Part shown: positions 34,802 to 45,536 of the stretch, piece after piece | How positions within the stretch are numbered: the first letter of the stretch is position 1 | Layout of the letters: each line of letters begins with the position of its first letter | Origin: Leptodontidium sp. MPI-SDFR-AT-0119 | Taxonomy: Eukaryota; Ascomycota; Leotiomycetes; Helotiales; Leptodontidiaceae | Reading direction: 5' to 3' | Length of the DNA: 64,000 nt | Assembly: GCA_020726505.1 (NCBI GenBank) | Contig: JAHLEZ010000019.1 | Span: 310,001 to 374,000 of the forward strand | Notes under the pieces: generated by a model | Told to the model about the DNA's origin: nothing | Seen by the model: only the letters and a program-made list of their open reading frames with translations | Database searches by the model: none | Made by a program: the position numbers and the translations under genes

Positions 34802-36954
34802 AAGGGGGTGGTGATGCATTCAAGGGAATCAAAGCAAAGAAAGAGGACTTGAGTGCTGGAGGGGAGTGGAAGTGGATCTATGAGCGATGAGGGAGATTGT
34901 CAACGAATTTCCTTGTTTTGTAACTGGGTCGGCATTTTTATGATTTTATGAGGAATGATGTTATGGGAATGAATGATGTTACGGCTGTCTAGATATAGAG
35001 ATAGGAGAGAGAGAGAGAGGGAGAGTATTGTACTGAGCATCTCATGAGTAGTTGTCTATCTAGCGTTAGCGTGCGAGCATTTGAAATTATTGTTGGTCTG
35101 TTTGTTTCTCATGCTTTGGATAGTCCGCTTTTGACACTTGACACTTGACATATATCCATTAGCGATGCCGAGATAGAGCCTAAAAGCGATGTAGGGAAAT
35201 CTTCATTACATATCCTCTTGATCCTATCCTGCTGTATCGGTGTCGTTCACAGAAATTATGTCGCATAAGGATCACATACTGATGCCAACAGACAAAAGCG
35301 GGTACACGGAGAGTTTAATAGAGATAGTTCGAGGAGCAAGCGACTGGTGAGCCACGAGCTCTGGAACCTCGAATTTCAGTATTTTTCTAAACCTCTAGCA
35401 TTGGAGGCGTTGACGTCGTCGGCGTCGACAGACTCACTAAATAAGGAATGGACGGGAGGCGGTGGAAAGGCCCCACCCACGTGATCTCGGCTAAAATTAG
35501 TGTTTACATCATTCCGTTCTGTCCTATTATTTTTCTGCAACATTCAACCTTCAACAATCCTTCTCGTTATTTCGCGTACTGCTTCCATGTGTATTTGCTA
35601 CCTTGGCCATGACGACTATATCGATGTCATCCGGCGATGGCTATTGGCCCCACGTTTCGAATATGATCACTTCTCATTTCTCGCTCAACGACAGGCGGGA
35701 ATCCCACGCTAGAACGCGACTTTTAGACAAATCACCTATATCTAGGAATACGGTTCCATTTAAATGCATTTTCCAAGTATCAAAACATCCAGTCTGAGCT
35801 TTGTCTTACGTCGTTTTTCTTCGCTGTCATTCCAGGAGCCGCGAATGCGAATGCGAATGCGAAATTCCATCCCTGCCTTGCACTTCGGGGTCATTGGGCA
35901 CGACATGGATGTCTTGCAGCCCACGCGCGCGCCTCTCTCGCTACAACACGTTTCGTTGACCGCGGGTAACACACAGTCGAGCAGAATCGCATACCTTATT
36001 GGCCATGGGCTTGTGTAACCGCCGAAGGCTCCTCCCGGAGATTCCCCCGATGAGTCCAGTGCGATGTGTCAGATCTGGCATCAACCCGTCCCCTTGTCGC
36101 ATAGATCTTGTGCTACCGCACTCTTGCTTCAATTGCTCTATCAAAACAATATTCGATGGGTGAGAAACACTCACTGGACGCCTTTCAGCCATTGCAGGAT
36201 ATCCGAACCGAAATCCTTGTTATCGCGTTCTAAAACGACGTGGGTAAGACACCAAATAGACCTAAACGGATCAAGCGCAGTCGAACTAAAGCTCATTACT
36301 CAGGACCATGTGCATATAAAGGCCAGCTCGTGCCGTTTGTATTCTTTCTCGGGCACCATGAGAGTTGACAAGAACATCTTACTTCATCTCAACATATTCC
36401 GACAACTCAATTCCGCAACGCCAATTCTACAGAACATTCAAATGATAGGGTCCACAGCTGTTATAATAGAATCTCGCTCACCAAGCGTCCTACTTAAAGT
36501 TCACATCCTTTTCTTCGGCAGATGCTATACAGGAGATCGCGCTTCGGAAATATATCGAATGTTCAGTTCTTCGACATCGTATTACATGTCTTCCTCCCAT
36601 TCAGCGTGAACAAAGGGGGAATACAATCACTGAATACAGGAGTAAGAGAAACTTCAGAAGTCTATTGAGAATCTACTAATTTTTCAAAGATCAATCATTT
36701 TACCCAAACTTTTGTTTAGTTCCAACGCCAAAAAGACCCCCAAAGCACCTCAGATGCAGATGTGGAGTGTCTCATCTAATTCTACCTCATGAACACCATT
36801 CAGATCGTATTTCGTCCTCATCCCAAGCACAAATGTCGAACGTGTTCCGAATTACAAGTCGCGTGCTCGACTATCGAGCCTGTCGGAACAGATGCTGAGA
36901 TGCCGTCAGTATCTATCATTCATGTGATCAGATGAGACAGTCGTACCGGTGGTT
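34802..36954. other. Intergenic region, 2.15 kb, no gene recognised
   Basis: Contains a short GA-rich tract near 35,003-35,022, a CACGTG word near 35,480 and a small GCGAAT-type repeat at about 35,845-35,862. Open frames up to 181 codons (36,064-36,609) lack domain content or coding-like composition. Confidence 0.5.
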
Positions 36955-37365
36955 CTAGCAAGGTGAACCGCATACTGGACAAGCCTTGCCAGGAATGACC
37001 CAAACATCTTGACCATTGCCAGCACACGTTCCGCATCTGACCCCTGGCATCTGTTCGTTCGTCAGCTTTGCTGTCGAGTTTGTGTTGGGATATTCAATCG
37101 ATCGTCTTACAGGAACGACTCTCACGCTGGGATTGAGGGTTTGCAAAGTGGTGTTGCGGCAAGCCAACATCTTGACGCTGTCCTGGCCACCGACGACACA
37201 CTGAGTTGAAGTGCAAACCATTTTGAGATTCGAAGTTGGTTGGGGATGGAGCAAGCCGAATGGAGTGGGTGTGCAGTTTTGAAGAGGGAATGTTTTCGAG
37301 ACGATTTCGTCAACGGAGATATTCGAAGTCGATGTGATGCGGAAGGATGAGGATGTCGGCTTCAA
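36955..37365 (-). CDS. Small protein with a C-terminal Cys-rich zinc-ribbon-like motif
   Basis: A 136-residue frame. The last 27 residues carry CGTCAGNG, then WVIPGK, then CPVCGSPC: two CxxC pairs spaced like a zinc ribbon or half of a DnaJ-type CxxCxGxG finger. The rest is Ser/Thr/Val-rich with three further Cys residues (KMVCTSTQC, KMLACRN). There is no signal peptide. I recall similar short proteins ending in a WVIPGK-CxxCG block in other Leotiomycetes, with no known function; zinc binding is an inference. The start is uncertain, and the Met at residue 49 (KMVCTSTQC) could also be used. Confidence 0.5.
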   Translation of the reverse strand: MKPTSSSFRITSTSNISVDEIVSKTFPLQNCTPTPFGLLHPQPTSNLKMVCTSTQCVVGGQDSVKMLACRNTTLQTLNPSVRVVPVRRSIEYPNTNSTAKLTNEQMPGVRCGTCAGNGQDVWVIPGKACPVCGSPC

Positions 37366-40300
37366 TTGGCATTGGCTGGGAGCAACGACTCTTATATGCC
37401 TTTTGCACCGCTATCACGAAGAATATTCACACCTATTAGCCCTGTAGGTTGGCAATCAGATCTTGCCGATTGCCGGACGGAAACCATCGAAAAGAAATTG
37501 CTCAGCTAATTTACGGAACTTTGCACATCAACTCAATTAGGATTTGAACACAGCAGGCAAGCACCCATATGCTGCTGAAGACGCTACGCTATGTTCAACC
37601 TGTGGTGTGAAACTCAACCCCGGATCGGAATAGCTCCACGGCTTGGGCTCACCTGTGTTGTCGAGTTGGAAAAGGATGATGCAAAGTATCTGGGTACAAG
37701 GTAATGAAGTTAGACTTTGCCAGCCGAAATGCATGCGAGTGGGTATTGCTTTGTATAAGTTAAGTTGCGGGACTGCAAGGCAAACAACCAGGTCACCATT
37801 GAGATTTATTGGCCCGATTTCATTCTTGTCCTTGGAGGGTTATTTGGAAATCTAAAGCAGCGGGATCTGATAAGTCACAATCCTCCACAGAGCACCCCCC
37901 AGCAAACGCCGTGGCGATCATTCTGCGGCAATCGCATGGGTCGATTCCTGTGTAAGGCGGGGCTGAAGCCGATGAGCTAGCTCCAACCCGCAAGCATCAA
38001 ACAGCTCAACTGCGCTTGAGTTGATTAGATCTTCTTCAGGCAAAGCCTTGCTGGGCTTCCTCGAATTCGGAGCACACACATTGCATGCGAACGGATGCCT
38101 CATGCCAATGAGCGGTCTGAACTCGGCAAGGGTGAGGTTCGGAACAGCATATACGAACCGACGGGCGGGCACAACTTGCTTCTCGAGGACGCACTTCTGC
38201 TCAAGGGGCCAATCATCATTGTTGGAGCCTTCCAGGCTGCTGCAGCTTCCCAGGACCAGGGAGCGGGAATCCTTTCTTGCGCTTGGACATCGCTCACCAC
38301 CATCTCACCAACTTCGAACAGGCGCAGTGACTTCTCTATCTGAGCCACCAGCTTTCTCGTCCGCTTAAGGCATCTTGTCAGCTGGATGTTTCAATACGTC
38401 GGGCCAATTGCCGCCAAAAATTGACAGACAGATGGGATCGGTAACATTTTAGAAGTGGAGAACTGACAGATGGCATCACTCGGACCCCCTGGCCTTCTTC
38501 ATCTACATCTGACTGGTGCCGCAGGGCGGCTATGTGCGAAGCGACAGCATTGCGAACGCCACACACCGCTCGAAGAACCATTGGATCTATATCGTTTTAC
38601 TCTAGTAATATCTCACAGCAAACAGACACTTGAACAATCGATATCCAATGCAGAAATCGACTACTCAATTGCGCGAATCAACACTGCTGACCGAATTTCG
38701 ACTATGAAGTGTGCATCGTGTTCCTGCGCGGTGGAGGGGCTTCCATGGAGCACAATGCAATGCACGGCAGATCCTGAGATCTTCAATCATACCCCCGGTC
38801 GTTGCGTTACAGGGCTGCCTACCCCTGACCCTGGCTCTTGCTCTGGCTGCTATTCCGAGCTGCCGCATCTCGAAGTCGCTCAACTCCAACTTGTCATCGA
38901 TGGAGTGGCTCCAACTCGTCTTCTACTTTCCCAGTCCCATTTAGGGACAGTTGGAACAGGAGGTCTTAGAACTACCTCAGTATTCGCTCGGAGATATCCT
39001 TCGTAATTGCTTACTGTGCAGGGCCCGAAAAGGAACAGACGTCGTCCTCTTTCGTGCCGATATCTTTATGTCGGAGTGGCTGAAGATCGAAATTATGTGG
39101 GCTTCGACTTCTAGCCCTCATCTTTGTGCGAACAACATCAAAATATGTCTCGACTGCTACGAACGATTGCTGATCGCTCAATTTCTATAATAGTGACGGG
39201 AGCTGCCGGTGTTCGACTGACTGACAACAAATCGCCCTGTACTTTTTGACAGAAAAAAGCCGGCTGAAGCAGGCACCCGCTTTCTCGTGGCGGGACCTTG
39301 GAAGAGCTTCGAGAAGTCCGAAGGTCTCATTTGTTGTCTTATGCCGCGCTCATTGCCAAGTGAATACTCATGCGTCGTTCTACGTAGGATTGCAGTCGAC
39401 ACACAATTCCCAGAATAGTTTCTAACGCTCGCTATCGCCGACGAAGGACCACCCATCCGTCTCAAAATTGCTGAAACGATAGAGTGCTCCGTACGGCGTA
39501 CAGATTATCACCAAACTTCAACACAAGCTGTTGTCATCGAGAGGATCTCCTCCTCGGCCCATGCTCTTCCAGATCGAGACAATGCCCCAACCCGATCAAA
39601 AGCAACCAGGGCTGATAAACAGACCTTCTGAGTTCAAGTTACGTCTCAATATTACAATTTACATAGGGCAACAATCGCGGCCGCCGCTTTGAGAGATATC
39701 AAGATTGCGAAGCTTTCAGCCAGTTGGAAGCATTCCGGTCGATAGGTCAGAGATCCCTACAGGCATGTGTCAACCGAACCACGGGTCTGGAACAGACAAG
39801 TGTGCCAACCCCTGCAGTGCCATCGCGATCTTGTGCAACAATGGTTCAAAGAAGCATCCGCTTACGTCAACATGCCTTGGGCTTCAGCTGCTGTGTCTTA
39901 TGCTTTCTTTTCTCCATGTCCTGAAGCGTTCTTGTGCCTGCGTGAGCTATCACCCGGAACTGCTTTCCGGAATTACACTCCGAGCCGAATACTACCACAT
40001 GGCCTTAATGTTGGCTGTCTTCGCACCAGGCAAATGACACCGATCTCTCTCACCTTGAACTGGGTCCCACGATCACATATGACCATCTTGCAGTACGACG
40101 CCAGCAGTCTCCCCATCAGACTGCGTTTCGGGGATACGCCTGGATTCCTTGTCTGGTGTCGGTCATAATGCGGCACACTGCGCCCCAACACATCGATTTC
40201 CGTTCAACGAAAAACGGGCACTAACAATCGAATCCGTACTATCGGTGCACTAAATAGACCTGGACTACAGGGAGCAGCCGATGTCACAATTCATTTATGT

Positions 40301-43300
40301 GCGGCTCCACAGAGCCCCTGTTGAATCCACTGACCCGGTCGCAAACATTGTGGAACTGGAGAGTGAGTGATCCAGCCACATTTCGTGCCATGCAATACAG
40401 GCCTAGTACTTACTTCTCAGTGGATTTTTCTATTCTTTTTTGGTTGTCTTATCTGCCAGTGGAGTGTTCGATAGGCGGGCAGATCTTACAAGCCTCGAGG
40501 TCAAAATTTGCGTCCAGTCTTCAATTCTGTTCACTCGTTTCAACAGAAAGTCAGAATTCAGTAAGTTTCATTTAAGCTTTATGGTCATTTTAATGCTGTG
40601 TTACTTTGTTTCCTTTGCGGGCAAGATTCGGCTGCGGTTTGATACATCCGAACTAACCTCTGCGCCGCACCTTCCTTGCGACGGCGAAGCAATGTTCTCC
40701 CCAGGACGATATATTGCATACTTTTCTATTGCTTCAAAATTCTTATTTTAGTCTATTTTATGATGTTCAATGGTGTGAAATAAACTGGCTTGGCACGATT
40801 CGAGATGCATATACGAGCACACTATGTCTTTTAACGCAGGAAGCCACTTCGTCAAAGCTCTGAACCTGAGAACGCAAAAAACCGAGCTGTATCTTGTCTG
40901 CCGACATCTACGCTGTGACTTAAGCTGTGGTTGACCAAAATCTTCGTTTATTACACAGACCACTGCAAGATTTGATGGAATGATGGCACCGAATCCCGAG
41001 CTTTGTACCACTTTCCGTTACCCACTCCGCAATTACTAGAGCCCCATGCTGTGCATGACACTCCAAGTAAAAATGCTTTCATTGGCACCTAAGGTGGAAT
41101 CAATGATGAAGGTAGATCAGGAGAATCTACCAGAGGCTAAGTGTAGCTAGCAACTATCTGGTTCTGGCATTTTAAAATGTGCGAATATTGTGCTTCAACT
41201 TGACGGTCCTTACTTCATTCCCTTGATCAACTGCATGTAGTTAAATACTGTTCGTAGAAACGTCTCCCTAGAGCCCTCTGGGAAAGTTTCCTCAACGAGC
41301 AAGCTCCGAGATCCAGGGATTCGGTAGTTCGGCGCTTTTCTCGTGGTCCTTCGGGCTGCTGTATTCGCGGCAGTGCATGTCAACATATGCTGTACTTGCC
41401 GGGAAATAACATCTTGGCACTCCATTACCTGGTCGCGTGCCTCTTGCAGGTAGGAGTTATCCCAACCGTTAGTGCGGACATGAGGATTCATTCAAGACTG
41501 GATCGACATATTTCCGTTTCTCTTGCGGACGAGTATGCTGTGTACTCCTTTGATGCGCTAGTGAAGTGTGCTGCGAACGAGTGCACATTGAACTCAATCA
41601 ACCTCTACTTCCTTCGTATCTTAAGAGATATTCGTTGAGTATCTCTTTCACTGGTGCCCTTGATGCTTTTGATATTCAAGCGCAATTTCTCAAGTATCCA
41701 TTAATCCGTCCGCACTATTTCCAGCTTCTTCAATTGTCCCGCAGACCATCTCCCACACAACACCTCCATCATCCGCAACACAAAACAACATCCAATTTCT
41801 CGGAAAACGGGAACCGGGAACCGGGAAATGTCTTCATGCTGTGCGCATGTTGCAGACGGGTATGTTGTGCCAGCCGAGTGCGCTGTTGCTGCTTCGCTGA
41901 GGCGTCCCTGCATCTCGGTATCACAGCCTGCAGCCCGGCGAGAGGCTACGTAAAGTTTCTTTGCAGAAGAGACTGCGATATCGGCGTCGAGGATTAAATT
42001 TTTTTTAGAAGCCTCATTTTGTGTCTTTTGTTGTTTTCCTTGATTGATGTCTTTACCCAGAGGTGGCCAAGCCCGCTTAGGCTCGGGGCAGGTAAACAAG
42101 GCCCGGAAGGCAGGGATCAAGACCCAAGTGCTCATAGCATGATGATATGTATTAAGGCGAAGGAATCTAGAGTCTAAACTTGCTCGAAAGCTAGTTTTCT
42201 TGATCAAAGCGGTGATTTTCAAGGGTTTGTTCCTGGCATGAAAAGCCTATTCCTCCACGGTCGTCATTTTTAGGTTTCTGGACCATGCTCTCAAGACACT
42301 TGGGATTGTTTCAATGCAGGGGAATAATTGACCAATCTAATTTTTTATATAGCTCAGTAGTTATTATGATATCAGGCGCGGATATCTATTTGCTTCCTTG
42401 CATCTGATTAGCCAATCCGAGCTACCGAGATTTTTGACTTTGGCATGGAAAGTTTCAAAATCCAGTCCCGGAAGTGAATCAAGTTCTAGCTTGAACCTAA
42501 AGCTGGGGAATGCGATAGATAGCTTGCTCGGGAAATCCGGTTTCACCAACCGCTGTGCCTCTTCTGTTGTCTACCTTTTGGACTTAGTTCTTATTTAAAG
42601 TCTAGTTAATCTACCTTTTGTAAGAACCTTTTCCGGACCAGCGGTTTTTCTTCGACATTGACTTTTTTGCTGAATATGCGTCTGCTCTTTCCGGAATAGG
42701 GGATGCTTTCCGTAAAGTAACTTTCCATTGAACTATCAATGCATATGCTTCGCTGTGGTCAGGCTAAAGCAGCAACGATACGATATGTTGTCTTTGTACC
42801 CGATCGGAGGCCTCTTCTGCCAGTTGCATCGATCGTTCCAACCCGAGGATAGAGAAGAAATTACTTCTCGATCGCCGTCCCAGGCTTTCCCGTTAATGCC
42901 AGGTCCCTCGCATCGACAGCGGTAACTGCTGTTCTGTACTCTGCGTGCTGTAGGTACACGTCCAAACCCCCCTCGCGCATTCGTTCAAGATGCAATCAAG
43001 CAGCCATCCTCGTTTCACGACATCGAGAAGAACTTTCTCTCTGCAGCCAGTGGGACTTGCATGCAGGGAGACTATTTCTTGCGAGAGTCGAAAAAGCTTG
43101 AAGAGGCTCGAAGAGACGAGAAAGGGGAGCTACGTGTCAGATGATTACGAACGGAAAAATTTCACGGGATGTGGCAGCGAAAGACGCTACGGCCCGTTGC
43201 ATTTGACGGCGCGAGGCGTAAGGTTGGTTAGCAGAGATTACTTCCATCCTCGAGGATGCTGATAGGTTACCAGGCTGTCGGGTGCGATGGCGGTGTGCAA

Positions 43301-43838
43301 CTTTGCGGATGAGGATGAGGGTTCTGCTGTTGGTTTGGGTTTTTGTGGTGGCTTGGGGAAGAGGGTGGGAATGGGAGGAAAGAATGTGGCGATGAAGGAG
43401 TTTTTCTGGTGTTACCACAGAGAAGTCCTTGATTGATATTTTTTTCTATTCTTCTTCTACCCATCTACAGATGTCTAATTTTCAGTACGCAAGCTCGAAT
43501 CCTCTACATATCGTTCTCAAGGGCTGCGAGTGAGCTTTAGGGGATGATACTGCACTGGGCGAAGAATTCGAGTTTCGCAACCCTTTTTTCCTACCCTTTT
43601 CTATTCAATTCAATTCCTCTCCAAGGAGAAAACTTCGCTGAGAGCAAGCCGGTTCAAAATTTCTCTTCAACTGAAGATAGACTGCGTTTTCCTTCAAAGA
43701 AGCGGTTGATGGGAAATAAGCCAAGCAGAGCGCAGGGCTAGATGAGTTATGTAAGCCGCAGGTCAATACTGGTGACACTGACATCACGACTCTCTCTCTC
43801 TTTCTCAACACCCAAGTAATTACGACTCGATCGCAGCA
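37366..43838. other. Gene-poor stretch, 6.5 kb
   Basis: I find no gene here that I can support. Many short frames overlap on both strands. A few have coding-like runs: minus strand about 38,180-37,918 (RRFVYAVPNLTLAEF ... CNVCAPNSRKP), plus strand 38,704-39,190 (Cys-containing pieces in two frames), and plus strand 39,767-40,168. They lack starts, introns or continuations that would join them and could be remains of decayed genes. A short AACCGGG-type triplication lies at about 41,808-41,828. No terminal repeats, transposase or reverse-transcriptase motifs were seen. Confidence 0.5.
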
Positions 43839-44212
43839 ATGACAACAAAATCCCAACGCGAATCCGAACAGGAAGTTCGCTCGTGGGGTTTCTCACAAGT
43901 CTTCACTTGGACAGATAGCCCGTACGTTGCTCATCCCTATCCCCGTTCTAATATCTCTAGACTCTCGCAATTGCTGCACAGGAACAACAACTGACCAAAT
44001 CTCGCGCCAGGAATTACTACTATAGCCCCCACTCCCACCAAAACCTGACTACGCATCTGATACTGAAAGGGGAGATGATTGTGCTGTTCCCGGATGATGA
44101 GGAGCCTCTGAAGAGGAGCTTTGGGGTGGGTGAGAGGGTCGATATTGAGGCGGGACGGAGGCATGAGGTTTGGACTGGGAGGGAGGGATGTGTTTATGTT
44201 ATTGGGGAGTGA
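43839..44212 (+). CDS. Mini-cupin, single-domain small protein
   Basis: Two exons, 43,839-43,921 and 44,011-44,212, with an 89-nt intron (GTACGT...GCCAG); 94 residues. The second exon encodes a compact cupin core: YYSPHSHQNLTTHLILKGEM is cupin motif 1 (paired His, then a Glu after the glycine), and FGVGERVDIEAGRRHEVWTG is motif 2 with its conserved Gly and His. These residues normally bind one divalent metal. Such one-domain cupins range from dioxygenase-like enzymes to sugar or ligand binders, and the substrate cannot be read from sequence. There is no signal peptide. The intron is required: without it the frame ends soon after the first exon, and the splice joins at a Pro codon directly before the first cupin strand. 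Confidence 0.78.
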
Positions 44213-45536
44213 TGGAATGAATGGATGGATAAATGGCTATTCTATTAAGGGGGAATATAAGTGTATGAGATGGAATGCGGGGAGTGATGGATAGGGTGTG
44301 AGAGGGGGGAGTAGACGTGACTTATGAGGTAGATGGTCGAGCGACTCTACAATCTGGGTTGGGCTCTGCGTGGTAGGGCCGCCTGTGGCAGGAGAGGGGG
44401 TTCCAATTCCTGATGCAGATTGCAAGTCGCATGTTGCTTACCAGACGAAATGCTCTGAGACCAACAGCAGAAGTTGGAGAATGCGGACCAGCGTTTGGAA
44501 TCATGCTGTTCCTGGCTTCCACATCACCTGCTCGTCAAGCCTGACGGGCGAGCAAAACAGAACTGCGACTATCGAGTGGACAGTTTTTGCGACAAAAAAT
44601 CATCAGACAGACTTGTTTAGTGATAAAATTGTTTGCACGGTCCTCGAACCTTCAGCGGTCTAATGTTCCACGACTTTCAGGCATGCTTTCAGTAAGCGGA
44701 CTTGACCAAATGAAGGGACGGAATGTATCTGGACATTTAGAATGTAGACTTATTCCTTGTCAATAATGCAGACACCATACAACACAGCTTCAGGCTAAAC
44801 TCTATAATAATCGTGAGCTCGTTTCGAAAGTTATCTACATTGCGTTGATCGACAACTACACCCGCTATTACCCCACATGTCAATCTTCCCACTATTGGAA
44901 TTGGGATCTAGGACTTGAAGTCTGCTCCAAGATGATAGACTTAACAGAATTTAGAAACAAGTCTTTAATGGGTCTACTCAGCTGCGTGCTTCAGAAGAAC
45001 GTCTTGATATAATAGTTAAACATTTCCTTTTCTGTCGACCGGGAAAAATATCATCAGGATATCTCAACAAGCCGGAGGAGCAGACTCTGCGCCAGCGGGT
45101 GAGGGGGCGTACCCTTATCTTCCAAATGTCTATGCTATAGGATTATTGAATGATTACGAGAAGAAGTCCCTCGGATGGACTCCTTCATTGGGAACAGAAG
45201 AATCTCCCTCAAGATGATTTCACTTGCTAGTGTATGTGGCCATCACATGCCCCGAAAGTGAAATTACTTTTAGGAGTTGTTTTAATACAGTTCTAATGTG
45301 CGTTTCCATGATTCTCGGGCTCAACGTGGCACGCCATTTGCTTGTTGATGCCGCGAGTGGTGTTGAATGTGAGTGAGGCGTGTGGGTGGAGAGAAACGGG
45401 ATGTTTTGCCCCGGTCGTGAAGGGCAGTGGAAGCATGATGGAGTTGAAAAGGAACCAGTAAGAAAAAATGTGTGATGATCGTGTAAATCTTGAAATATTT
45501 TTAGAGACACAGGGACGTTCATCTAATCTTACCGAC
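44213..45536. other. Convergent intergenic region, 1.3 kb
   Basis: Lies between the mini-cupin and the 3' end of the C2H2 gene. A 97-codon plus-strand frame at 44,370-44,663 has no features I trust. Otherwise AT-rich, no repeat or RNA gene. Confidence 0.5.

Noticed and set aside
36064..36609. 181-codon plus-strand frame
   Set aside because: No domain, signal or compositional support; random-looking protein in an intergenic region.
39767..40168. 133-codon plus-strand frame with coding-like composition
   Set aside because: No start context, homologous motif or joining exon that I can recognise; kept only as a possible remnant in the findings.
41701..42222. 173-codon minus-strand frame
   Set aside because: Low support: no motifs, no intron signals, composition like the non-coding surroundings.
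44370..44663. 97-codon plus-strand frame downstream of the mini-cupin
   Set aside because: No signal peptide or domain; convergent 3' region; not distinguishable from chance.
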